Positions 1 through 5,626 of a stretch of DNA of 5,775 nt are shown here, piece after piece. Made by a program: the position numbers and the translations under genes. Numbering within the stretch: the stretch's first letter is position 1; each line of letters begins with the position of its first letter. The notes beneath the pieces are model-generated. The model searched no databases. It had not been told where the DNA came from and saw nothing but the letters and a program-made list of their open reading frames with translations. The stretch is taken from positions 1 through 5,775 of the forward strand of contig UQVV01000124.1 in assembly GCA_900544635.1 (NCBI GenBank). The letters run 5' to 3'. Origin of the DNA: an uncultured Cloacibacillus sp. GTDB lineage: Bacteria; Synergistota; Synergistia; Synergistales; Synergistaceae.

Positions 1-180
1 GCCTCGCTGGAAATTTTACAGCTTTGCAACAATCCGCAAGAGTGCGCCGCCGAAGCGCAACATTACGCCTCGCTCGCGTCATACCGCCGTAAGGCGCGCG
101 CCGTACAATGCCCACGTAAACGAGAGGGAGGCGCGAAAGCGCGCCGGACCCCCGAAAACAATCTCAAAGGAGAGAAAAAC
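1..180 (+). other. Leader region upstream of the hydrolase gene; no gene recognised
   Basis: Frames 1 and 2 are open through most of this stretch, but the translations are rich in Arg, Ala and Pro and resemble no family I know, so I do not call a gene here. Frame 1 runs without a stop into the hydrolase, yet the sequence just before 181 is a ribosome binding site and a compact hairpin, which argues for a leader. A TACAAT hexamer at 104-109 could be a -10 box, but nothing like TTGACA lies 16-19 bp upstream. A 10-bp palindrome (GGCGCGCGCC) occurs at 93-102. Confidence 0.4.
130..145 (+). other. Short leader hairpin upstream of the hydrolase RBS
   Basis: GGCGCG at 130-135 and CGCGCC at 140-145 form a perfect 6-bp all-GC stem closed by an AAAG loop. 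It ends about 21 nt before the AAGGAG ribosome binding site at 167-172. It could stabilise the 5' end of the mRNA. It is too short and lacks a U-tract, so it is not a terminator. In GC-rich DNA such a stem can also arise by chance. Confidence 0.35.
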
Positions 181-1245
181 ATGAACATGACAGTAATGGC
201 GCTCGCCGCTGCAGCGGCGGTAACGGCAACGGCTTTCGCCCATCAGGCGCACGCGGCGGAACAGGCGAAAAATCCCTTCGGCCTCGTCTATCGCGGCGCG
301 ATAACGAAAAACGAAGCGGGCAAGGTCAACATCCACCCCGTCAGCTACGAACTGAACGGAATTAAAATCGCCGCCAACGTCTACACGCCCGCGGGCTACG
401 ACAAATCGAAAAAATATCCCGCCGTCGCAGTCGCCCACCCCAACGGCGGCGTCAAGGAGCAGGTCGCGGGCCTCTTCGCGCAGCGCTTGGCGGAGCTCGG
501 CTACGTGACGATAGCGGCCGACGCGGCCTTCCAGGGCGCGAGCGGCGGCGAACCGCGCAGCAAGGACGTGCCCTTCTACCGCACCGAAGACATCCACGGC
601 ATGGCCGACTACCTCTCTTCGTATCCCGGCGTAGACGCTGACCGCCTCGGTGTCCTCGGAATATGCGGAGGCGGCGGCTACACGCTGAACGCCGCGAAGT
701 CCGACAAACGCTTCAAAGCCGTCGCGACGCTCAGCATGTTCAACAGCGGCCTCGTGCGCCGCGAGGGATACATGAGCTCGCTGGCGAACACTGTAAACGA
801 ACGTATGAAGGCCGCCTCCGACGCGCGCGCCGCGGAGCTTCAGGGCAAGATGAGCTACTCCGGCGAAGTGGACTTCGACGCGCTCACCGACGAAGCGATA
901 GCGAAAATCCCGACCGACCTCTATCGCGAGGGAATGATCTACTACGGCAGGACGCACCGCCATCCGAACTCGACCTTCCGCTACACGACCGCGAGCCTCA
1001 TGGAGCTGATGAGCTGGGACGCGACCGACCAGATAAAGCTCATCGACGCGCCGCTGCTCATGATGGCCGGAGAGAAAGCCGACTCGCTCTACATGACGCT
1101 CGACGCCTTCGCCAAAGCGACCGGCACGAACGACAAAGAGCTCTACCTCGTTCCCGGCGCGACGCACATCAGCACCTACCACGTCCCCGAGTACGTCGAC
1201 CTCGAAGTCGCGAAGCTCAAGGAGTTCTTCGGCAAACATCTATAA
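181..1245 (+). CDS. Exported alpha/beta hydrolase, dienelactone-hydrolase type with Cys nucleophile
   Basis: A 354-residue protein expected to act outside the cytoplasmic membrane as a hydrolase; its substrate is unknown. Residues 1-25 form a Sec-type signal: an Ala-rich hydrophobic core, then Ala-His-Ala before a likely cleavage at 25/26. It is odd in having no Lys or Arg in the n-region. The mature part shows an alpha/beta-hydrolase layout: HPNGG at 86-90 near the expected oxyanion region, the nucleophile elbow GICGG at 160-164 with Cys162 in place of the usual Ser (as in dienelactone hydrolase), an acid candidate Asp301 in GEKADS, and catalytic His329 in GATHI. ATG181 follows AAGGAG (167-172) with an 8-nt gap, which fixes the start. 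The gene is monocistronic, with a strong terminator at 1358-1399. Similar 340-360-residue exported hydrolases are usually annotated only as alpha/beta hydrolase or DLH family. Family call firm, function open. Confidence 0.88.
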   Translation: MNMTVMALAAAAAVTATAFAHQAHAAEQAKNPFGLVYRGAITKNEAGKVNIHPVSYELNGIKIAANVYTPAGYDKSKKYPAVAVAHPNGGVKEQVAGLFAQRLAELGYVTIAADAAFQGASGGEPRSKDVPFYRTEDIHGMADYLSSYPGVDADRLGVLGICGGGGYTLNAAKSDKRFKAVATLSMFNSGLVRREGYMSSLANTVNERMKAASDARAAELQGKMSYSGEVDFDALTDEAIAKIPTDLYREGMIYYGRTHRHPNSTFRYTTASLMELMSWDATDQIKLIDAPLLMMAGEKADSLYMTLDAFAKATGTNDKELYLVPGATHISTYHVPEYVDLEVAKLKEFFGKHL

Positions 1246-1259
1246 AAGCCGCCGCGCGC

Positions 1260-1349
1260 GGAAAAGTGAAAAAATCATTTCCCGCCGGATGAAGGGAAAC
1301 TGAAAAAATCACTTTTCCTCAAGCGCACGAAAACTAAAAAATCGCCTTT
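1260..1349 (+). repeat. Three degenerate palindromic direct repeats, period 33-34 bp
   Basis: Three related units lie just after the hydrolase stop: 1260-1283, 1294-1318 and 1329-1349. Each has a GAAAA-type left edge, a core like TGAAAAAATCA and a TTT-CC-type right edge. The A6 tracts begin at 1269, 1303 and 1336. Units 1 and 2 are themselves imperfect palindromes. They can also fold together: GGAAAAGTGA (1260-1269) pairs perfectly with TCACTTTTCC (1309-1318), and TTTCCC (1278-1283) with GGGAAA (1294-1299). The third unit has decayed. The region is likely in the 3' UTR of the hydrolase transcript; its role is unknown. Confidence 0.6.
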
Positions 1350-1357
1350 GCATAAAG

Positions 1358-1399
1358 CATCCGCCGCGTCCGCAATTTTAGGGCGCGGCGGATGTTTTT
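1358..1399 (+). terminator. Intrinsic terminator of the hydrolase gene
   Basis: CATCCGCCGCG at 1358-1368 pairs perfectly with 1384-1394. The stem extends to 14 bp through a T-G wobble (1369/1383) and two C-G pairs, leaving a 9-nt loop at 1372-1380. TTTTT follows at 1395-1399. An AT pair run outside the stem (ATAAA with TTTTT) could give weak termination in the other direction too. Confidence 0.88.
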
Positions 1400-1470
1400 G
1401 CTCCGTCCATAAAACTGCGGCGCGCGGCGTATAGTCGTTAAACTTTCCAAGCGAAATAGCCGCATATTTT

Positions 1471-1496
1471 GTCATTCCGCGCTTCAACGCGGAATC
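1471..1496 (+). repeat. REP-like palindromic unit 1
   Basis: ATTCCGCG (1474-1481) and CGCGGAAT (1488-1495) form a perfect 8-bp stem with a CTTCAA loop. The unit begins with GTCAT and ends with ATC. This is the general pattern of dispersed GTCATTCCnnn...nnnGGAATC palindromes found in many bacterial genomes. It is paired with an inverted relative at 1541-1565. Confidence 0.6.
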
Positions 1497-1540
1497 CCGC
1501 GGCTTTGAACTCCGATACGTTACGGTATTTAACGACACTA

Positions 1541-1565
1541 GATGCCGGGGCAAGCCCGGCATGAC
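1541..1565 (-). repeat. REP-like palindromic unit 2, inverted relative to unit 1
   Basis: ATGCCGGG (1542-1549) and CCCGGCAT (1555-1562) form a perfect 8-bp stem with a GCAAG loop, followed by GAC. Read on the minus strand it starts GTCATGCCGGGCTTG, which lines up with unit 1 (GTCATTCCGCGCTTC) at most positions and ends in ATC in the same way. The two units are therefore an inverted pair like a BIME. Confidence 0.6.
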
Positions 1566-1603
1566 GATGAAGCTGTATGTCTTAAAAAAGTTTAGTCACT
1601 ATA

Positions 1604-1758
1604 ACATTGAGGGCGCGGCGGTCCCTCTCCGTCGAAGCGCGGCACGACGATTCTACCGCCGTAAAATACGTAAAACCCCGCGCGTTTCGCCAGAGCGGGC
1701 GCAGCGTTGCGGCGCGTCCGTGCGCTCGCGCCTGCGTCCCGTCGCGCGCCCCGCTGGG
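1604..1758. other. GC-rich intergenic stretch with no recognised feature
   Basis: Between the MITE-like element and the DUF362 terminator there are only short open frames whose translations are dominated by Arg and Ala. They have no ribosome binding site and no family resemblance. I see no RNA gene, promoter or repeat that I would defend. Confidence 0.5.
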
Positions 1759-1800
1759 TAAAATCATCGCCGCGCCCGTAAACTCACGGACGCGGCGATG
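1759..1800 (-). terminator. Intrinsic terminator of the DUF362 gene (leftward)
   Basis: CATCGCCGCG (1765-1774) pairs perfectly with CGCGGCGATG (1791-1800). After one C/A mismatch the stem continues with four more pairs (1776-1779 with 1786-1789), closing a 6-nt loop. On the minus strand the stem is followed directly by ATTTTA (1764-1759). It lies about 60 nt past the DUF362 stop codon. Confidence 0.75.
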
Positions 1801-1860
1801 CATCGTTGACTTTTCCCGAATTTCACGCGCGCGGCGCAAATTGCGGCGAGAGGCCGCGCT

Positions 1861-2784
1861 TTAGTCCAGCGTCACCAGTTCGTACTTCCTGCTGCCGAGG
1901 CCGATCTGCTCAGCGTATTCGAGCGTGTGCGTGCCGTCGCGCGAAGCGATGCGCTCGCGCAGAGATTCGCTGCCGGGAGCTGCGAGCGCGAGGTCGACGC
2001 AGGCCTGGTCGAGCGCCACGGGGTCGAGCGACGCGAGCACGCCGATGTCGTGAATTTCAGGCTTTGACGGAGACGGGTCGCAGTCGCAGTCTATCGAGAT
2101 GCGGTTCATCACGTTGACGAAGAGTATTTTGCCGTCAAGCGCGCTGACGACGGCCTTGCCCGCCTCCGCCATAGATTCGAGGAAGGCGTCCTGCTCTCCG
2201 CACCATACGTTGCTCGTGCTCCTGCCGCCGCTGTGGATGAGCGCCTTGCCCTGCCGCGAGCCGAGCCCTATCGAGATGTTCTTTATCGCGCCGCCGAAGC
2301 CGGCCATCGCGTGTCCCTTGAAGTGCGACAGCACGACGTAATAATCGTAGTTTTTGAAACGCGAGCCCACGAGGTCCTCTTTCAGGTGTCTGCCGTCCTT
2401 CACGGGCAGAGCCATCGAACCGTCCGCGTCGAGGATGTCGACGTACGCGACGTTCGTGTAGCCGTGCTGGAGCGCGACGCGCATGTGCTCGAAGGTGTCG
2501 CCGCGCGCGCCGCCGTAGGCGGTGTTGCATTCGACGATGGAGCCTTTGACGTGCCTGACGAAGTCTCCTATGAGCTCCGGCTTCAGGTAGTTGCTGCCCG
2601 GCTCCCCTGTGCTTATCTTGACGGCGACGTTCTCGCCCTCGGCCCTGCGTTCGAGCGCTTCGTAGACGCGCACGAGGCTCTCGGGAGTTATCTCCTTCGT
2701 GAAGTAGACCTTCGGCGCGGCGGCCTCGGCGCGCCCGCAGGCGAACGCGAGCAGCAGCGCCATTACTGCGGCAAATTTTTTCAT
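1861..2784 (-). CDS. Exported DUF362 domain protein lacking the ferredoxin insert
   Basis: A 307-residue member of the DUF362 family (PF04015), whose biochemical role is unknown. Residues 1-22 are a Sec signal peptide: MKKF n-region, hydrophobic core, then AEA before AAPK. Cys16 is not in a proper lipobox, so I do not call it a lipoprotein. The family hallmark is SHFKGHAMAGFGGAIKN at 153-169. It is followed by GLGSRQGK (173-180), the paired cysteines DCDCD (232-236), DPVALDQACVD (254-264) and a C-terminal HTLEYAEQIGLGS. Many relatives carry a two-cluster ferredoxin between the GLGS and the C-terminal block; here that insert is missing, so no Fe-S cluster motif is present. ATG2784 follows AAGGAG (2793-2798) at 8 nt. 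It lies downstream of the MATE gene but has its own promoter candidate. A second DUF362 gene enters at 5727. Confidence 0.92.
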   Translation of the reverse strand: MKKFAAVMALLLAFACGRAEAAAPKVYFTKEITPESLVRVYEALERRAEGENVAVKISTGEPGSNYLKPELIGDFVRHVKGSIVECNTAYGGARGDTFEHMRVALQHGYTNVAYVDILDADGSMALPVKDGRHLKEDLVGSRFKNYDYYVVLSHFKGHAMAGFGGAIKNISIGLGSRQGKALIHSGGRSTSNVWCGEQDAFLESMAEAGKAVVSALDGKILFVNVMNRISIDCDCDPSPSKPEIHDIGVLASLDPVALDQACVDLALAAPGSESLRERIASRDGTHTLEYAEQIGLGSRKYELVTLD

Positions 2785-2822
2785 TTTCGTCTCTCCTTCC
2801 GGCGTTCCCGCCTTTTTTCAAA

Positions 2823-2853
2823 ATTATATTTTCTTAGAGCGCGCTCTAATCAA
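2823..2853 (-). promoter_or_regulatory. MerR-type promoter and 16-bp perfect palindromic operator upstream of DUF362
   Basis: On the minus strand, TTGATT (2853-2848) is a -35 candidate and a perfect TATAAT (2828-2823) is the -10. The spacer is 19 bp. The palindrome TTAGAGCGCGCTCTAA occupies 2834-2849, overlapping the -35 and filling most of the spacer. The expected start of transcription is near 2816, giving a leader of about 30 nt before ATG2784. The -35 box contains the TGA stop of the MATE gene (2850-2852). A dyad inside an over-long spacer is the arrangement on which MerR-family activators work. The same motif recurs at 5595-5625. Confidence 0.7.
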
Positions 2854-4217
2854 GCGGCACGTCCCGCGCCCTCTTCGCGTTTTATGCGGCGCAGCTCGGC
2901 CGCGTACATGAGCAGCGAGACGGGGAACATTATCACCTCGACTATGAGCTGCGTCCAAATCATGCCGTACAGCCCGACGAAGCGGTTCATGAGACAAAGT
3001 ATCGGGATGTTGAGAAATCCCTGGCGGCAAGTGATGAGCGCGGCGGAGCCGAGGCCGCGGCCCATCGCCTGAAGCGTATAGGAAATCTGCGCGTTCACTC
3101 CCGTCAGCGGGACGGCGAGGCAGGCGATGCGCAGGAAGGAGCTTCCGAGCGCCGCGGTCTGCGCGTCGTCGATGAACTCGCCGAGGATTTCGCGCGAGAA
3201 AACCAAGAACGCCGCGACGAAGAGCGCCGTTATGACGATGGATGTCTTCCACGAGAAGACGGCTACGTCCTTCATGCGCTTGAAATTTTTCGCCGCGTAG
3301 TTGTAGCTGACGAGCGGCATGAAGCCTTGGTAAAGCCCCGTGCTCACGCAGAGCGGCAGCTGGTCGATCTTCTTCACTATGCCGTAGGCCGCGACTGCAA
3401 CGTCGCCGTAGCCCGACGAAAGTTTGACGATCGTCATCGCGGAGAGGTTCGCGAGCGTTATCGCGAGAGCCGCCGCGAGGCCGACGGACATCGTCTGTCC
3501 AGCGTAGCGCGGCGAAAAGTCTGCCGGGTTCGCCGAGAGCGCGCTCTCCCTGCGCCCGCGGTAAAGCAAGGCGACGAAGAAGAGCATCGAGGCGAGGTTG
3601 GAAAACGCTGTCGCGATCGCCGCGCCGCTCACGTCCATGCCAGCGCCGAAGATAAGCAGTGGGTCGAGCGCCATGTTGAGGAAGCCGCCCGCCATCATGC
3701 CCGCGCTCGCAATCCGCGCGTGGCCCTCGCCGCGCAGCAGGTGCGCCATCGTCAGAGTCATCATCGTGGGCACGCCGCCTATGACGACAACCCAGAGGAA
3801 GTACGAGCTTGCGTAGCCGTAGTTCTCCGCGCTCGCGCCGAGGAAGAGCAGCACCGGCTCCATGAAGGCGAACGAGAGCAGCGAAAAAACGAGCGTCGCG
3901 GCGATTCCGCCGTAGAAGCAGAACGACGAGACGCGCCGTGCGTCGCCGCGCCTGTGCAGGCCGAGGAAGCGCGAGACCATGCTGCTGCCGCCGATGCCGA
4001 AGAGGTTGCCGAGCGCCGTCAGCAGGCTGAACCACGGGTAGACGAGCGTCACCGCCGCCACCATGTACGGGTCGCCGAGCTGTCCGATGAAGTATGTGTC
4101 GGCGAGGTTGTATATCATCGAGACGACCTGGCTGATTATCGTCGGTACGGCGAGCGCCGCCACCGCCTTCGGCACGGGCATCTCTTCAAAAAGTTCTTTT
4201 CCCGACACGTTTTTCAC
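2850..4217 (-). CDS. MATE-family multidrug/cation antiporter, MepA-like
   Basis: An inner-membrane exporter expected to drive drugs or metabolites out by Na+ or H+ antiport. At 455 residues it has the normal family length, with hydrophobic segments compatible with 12 helices in two halves. Typical MATE signatures are YNLADTYFIGQLG (36-48), GIGGSSMVSRFLG (74-86), the RGEGHARI block with NMALDPLLIF (181-190) and GAAIAT (198-203), and in the second half SYNYAAKNFKRM (304-315). I start it at GTG4217, not at a TTG 27 bp further upstream, because a full AAGGAGG (4226-4232) sits 8 nt before the GTG and would lie inside the longer version. It follows the alcohol dehydrogenase by 148 bp that contain a terminator-like hairpin, and no clear own promoter is visible, so expression by read-through is plausible. 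Substrate unknown. Confidence 0.94.
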   Translation of the reverse strand: MKNVSGKELFEEMPVPKAVAALAVPTIISQVVSMIYNLADTYFIGQLGDPYMVAAVTLVYPWFSLLTALGNLFGIGGSSMVSRFLGLHRRGDARRVSSFCFYGGIAATLVFSLLSFAFMEPVLLFLGASAENYGYASSYFLWVVVIGGVPTMMTLTMAHLLRGEGHARIASAGMMAGGFLNMALDPLLIFGAGMDVSGAAIATAFSNLASMLFFVALLYRGRRESALSANPADFSPRYAGQTMSVGLAAALAITLANLSAMTIVKLSSGYGDVAVAAYGIVKKIDQLPLCVSTGLYQGFMPLVSYNYAAKNFKRMKDVAVFSWKTSIVITALFVAAFLVFSREILGEFIDDAQTAALGSSFLRIACLAVPLTGVNAQISYTLQAMGRGLGSAALITCRQGFLNIPILCLMNRFVGLYGMIWTQLIVEVIMFPVSLLMYAAELRRIKREEGAGRAA

Positions 4218-4225
4218 ACGCGCCG

Positions 4226-4232
4226 CCTCCTT
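4226..4232 (-). promoter_or_regulatory. RBS that sets the GTG start of the MATE gene
   Basis: AAGGAGG on the minus strand, 8 nt before GTG4217. The same 8-nt gap is seen at the hydrolase, DUF362 and alcohol dehydrogenase genes. An upstream in-frame TTG (4242-4244) would place this site inside the coding region and has no ribosome binding site of comparable strength. Confidence 0.8.
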
Positions 4233-4245
4233 TTTATGTCGCAAA

Positions 4246-4282
4246 ATAGAAAAATCGCCGCACGCAGCGTTTGGGCGCGGCG
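4246..4282 (-). terminator. Terminator or attenuator between alcohol dehydrogenase and MATE genes
   Basis: On the minus strand CGCCGCGC (4282-4275) pairs with GTGCGGCG (4263-4256), one pair being G-U. The stem is followed by ATTTTTCTATTTT (4255-4243). It lies about 85 nt past the alcohol dehydrogenase stop and only about 25 nt before the MATE start. With no obvious promoter in between, it may be a partial terminator that lowers MATE expression. Confidence 0.65.
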
Positions 4283-4301
4283 CGCGGCTTTTCGGAGCTT
4301 T

Positions 4302-4323
4302 CGGCGCGGGATGGGGCGCGCCG
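4302..4323. repeat. Inverted repeat in the alcohol dehydrogenase-MATE gap
   Basis: CGGCGCG (4302-4308) and CGCGCCG (4317-4323) form a 7-bp stem with an 8-nt loop. There is no U-tract on the minus strand. It may act as a 3'-end stabilising stem for the dehydrogenase message. Chance is possible in such GC-rich DNA. Confidence 0.35.
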
Positions 4324-4365
4324 GAAATTTATGTTTCTGCCGTCGGGCGGTGGAAAATGCGCCCG

Positions 4366-5535
4366 TTAGAAGCACTCTTCGAAAATTTGCAGGATTTCCT
4401 CGTGCGTCATGCGCTTGTAGCTGCCCGCGGAGATTCCGCAGGAATCCGCGATTGTCTTGAACATCGACCTGTCGGTCACGCCGAGCTCGCGCAGCGTCGT
4501 TGGCAGCCCGATTTCCCTGATTAACGCGGCGAGCGCCTCGACTCCCGCGGCTGCCAGCTCTTCGTCGTTCATGCCGCCGCGCTCTATGCCCCAGACTTTC
4601 TGAGCGAAGCGGACGAACTTCGGCAGGCCGTATTTGTAGATGTGGCGGTAGTAGACGGGGTGAAGCACCGCGAGGCCGCGCCCGTGGTTGCAGTCGGTGT
4701 AGGCTCCGAGCTGGTGCTCCATCGCGTGGCACTCGAAGTCCGGCTTCTTGCCGAGCTTGATGATTCTGTTCTCCGCCATCGTTGAGCACCACATGAGGTT
4801 CGCGCGCGCGTCGTAATCCTCCGGGTTCTTAATCGCGGCGCGCAGGTTGCGCACGACGCTCTCCATCAGCGCTTCTGAGATGCTGTCGGAGACGTTGTCC
4901 CCGTTCGGCTCGCCGAAGTAGGTCTCCATGATATGCGAGAGGGTGTCGAACGCGCCGGAAATCATCTGCCCCTTCGGCACGCTGTAGGTGTACGTCGGGT
5001 CGAGCAGCGCGAAGCGCGGGTTGCACTGCGGGTAGTCGCGCCCAGATTTTATCTTGAGAGCCTCGTTCGTGATGACGGCTCCGCCGTTGCACTCGCTGCC
5101 CGTGCCCGAGGCCGTGACGACGACGCCGAGCGGAAGCGGCGCGAAGTCCACCGGCTCGCCGCGCATCCAGAACTTTTCCCAAACGTCTTCATCCGAGACC
5201 GCCGCGAGCGAGACGGCCTTGCAGCAGTCCATCACGGAGCCGCCGCCTGCGCCGAGTATCAGCGATACGCCATTCGCTCGCGCGAGCGCCGCGCCCTCCA
5301 GCACCTTCGCGTAGGTCGGGTTCGGCATAATGCCGGAGAACTCGACGACGTTCCTGCCGTTCTCGCGAAGTATCGAAACAATCTCGTCGTAGACGCCGCT
5401 CTTCTTTATCGAGCCGCCGCCGTAGGCGAGCATCACCGTGTCGCCGTACCCCGCGAGTATCGCGGGCAGATGCTCCTTCACGCAGCCTTTGCCGAAGTAG
5501 ACCTTCGTCGCGTTTTCAAATACGAAATTGTACAT
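4366..5535 (-). CDS. Iron-containing alcohol dehydrogenase, BDH/YqhD-like, NAD(P)H-dependent
   Basis: A 389-residue cytoplasmic group III alcohol dehydrogenase that interconverts aldehydes and alcohols; the length matches butanol dehydrogenase/YqhD proteins. The N-terminal nucleotide-binding half has YGGGSIKKSGVYDE (38-51), a signature of the BDH/YqhD branch, then GAGGGSVMDCCK (95-106) and TASGTGSE (141-148). Metal ligands expected from FucO and YqhD spacing are all present: Asp197 and His201 in FDTLSH, His270 and His284 in the CHAMEH...NHG segment, with His274 as the usual catalytic His. ATG5535 follows GGAGG (5544-5548) at 8 nt. It is the first gene after a promoter at 5595-5625 and is followed by a hairpin and the MATE gene. 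YqhD-type enzymes often scavenge toxic aldehydes, which would suit a stress-induced cluster, but a fermentative role is equally possible. Cofactor preference cannot be settled here. Confidence 0.93.
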   Translation of the reverse strand: MYNFVFENATKVYFGKGCVKEHLPAILAGYGDTVMLAYGGGSIKKSGVYDEIVSILRENGRNVVEFSGIMPNPTYAKVLEGAALARANGVSLILGAGGGSVMDCCKAVSLAAVSDEDVWEKFWMRGEPVDFAPLPLGVVVTASGTGSECNGGAVITNEALKIKSGRDYPQCNPRFALLDPTYTYSVPKGQMISGAFDTLSHIMETYFGEPNGDNVSDSISEALMESVVRNLRAAIKNPEDYDARANLMWCSTMAENRIIKLGKKPDFECHAMEHQLGAYTDCNHGRGLAVLHPVYYRHIYKYGLPKFVRFAQKVWGIERGGMNDEELAAAGVEALAALIREIGLPTTLRELGVTDRSMFKTIADSCGISAGSYKRMTHEEILQIFEECF

Positions 5536-5594
5536 TTATCATTCCTCCGTAAATTCGTCGTCCGCGCGTAAAATCCGCGCCTTTTTCCGAAACG

Positions 5595-5625
5595 ATGCTA
5601 GCTCTTACAGCGTTCTCTAAGTCAA
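5595..5625 (-). promoter_or_regulatory. MerR-type promoter with dyad operator upstream of alcohol dehydrogenase
   Basis: On the minus strand, TTGACT (5625-5620) serves as the -35 and TAGCAT (5600-5595) as a weak -10, again with a 19-bp spacer. The dyad TTAGAGAACGCTGTAA (5620-5605) lies between them, with one half-site mismatch. On the plus strand, 5603-5628 and 2832-2856 are nearly the same: 22 of 25 positions match, allowing one inserted G. A poor -10 plus a long spacer fits a promoter that is weak until an activator bends it. The leader to ATG5535 is about 50 nt. Confidence 0.65.
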
Positions 5626-5626
5626 G

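Larger units (their letters stand above)
1430..1603. mobile_element. MITE-like non-coding element with terminal inverted repeats
   Basis: A 174-bp AT-richer block stands inside GC-rich flanks. Its ends are TATAGTCGTTAAACTTT (1430-1446) and AAAGTTTAGTCACTATA (1587-1603), which match as inverted repeats at 14 of 17 positions. The outermost bases are TA, as expected if insertion duplicated a TA dinucleotide, the habit of IS630/Tc1/mariner-type elements. Inside are two hairpins, at 1474-1495 and 1542-1562, themselves in inverted orientation to each other. There is no convincing ORF, so it would need a transposase supplied elsewhere. It could instead be a composite REP-type repeat. The boundaries are my best reading. 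Confidence 0.55.

Noticed and set aside
104..109. TACAAT as a -10 box for the hydrolase gene
   Set aside because: No matching -35 at 16-19 bp and no copy of the TTAGAG dyad nearby, so I do not call a promoter.
1..180. Upstream extension of the hydrolase frame, open to the window edge
   Set aside because: The signal peptide would become internal and the AAGGAG site would be coding; the extra residues look non-coding.
79..1239. Long minus-strand open frame (386 codons) opposite the hydrolase gene
   Set aside because: It mirrors the hydrolase reading frame, its translation is rich in Arg, Val and Gly with no recognisable motif, and the plus-strand gene has a signal peptide, catalytic motifs and a ribosome binding site. 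GC-rich genes routinely leave the opposite strand open.
1260..1349. CRISPR array
   Set aside because: Only three units, the repeats are degenerate, the gaps of about 10 bp are too short to be spacers and no cas gene is present.
1835..1857. Short inverted repeats just past the DUF362 stop (CGCAAATTGCG and GCGGC/GCCGC)
   Set aside because: Five-base arms without a U-tract are expected by chance in this composition; the stronger terminator lies at 1759-1800.
1275..1864. Small open frames of 66-95 codons on both strands of the convergent intergenic region
   Set aside because: They run through terminators and palindromic repeats, lack ribosome binding sites and have no convincing protein character.
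4218..4244. TTG start giving a 464-residue MATE protein
   Set aside because: It would bury the AAGGAGG ribosome binding site; GTG4217 has ideal spacing and gives a normal family length.
2233..4460. Large plus-strand open frames opposite DUF362 and MATE (2233-3072 and 3327-4460)
   Set aside because: Shadows of well-supported minus-strand genes; the translations are Arg/Ala/His-rich low-complexity sequence and no family is visible.
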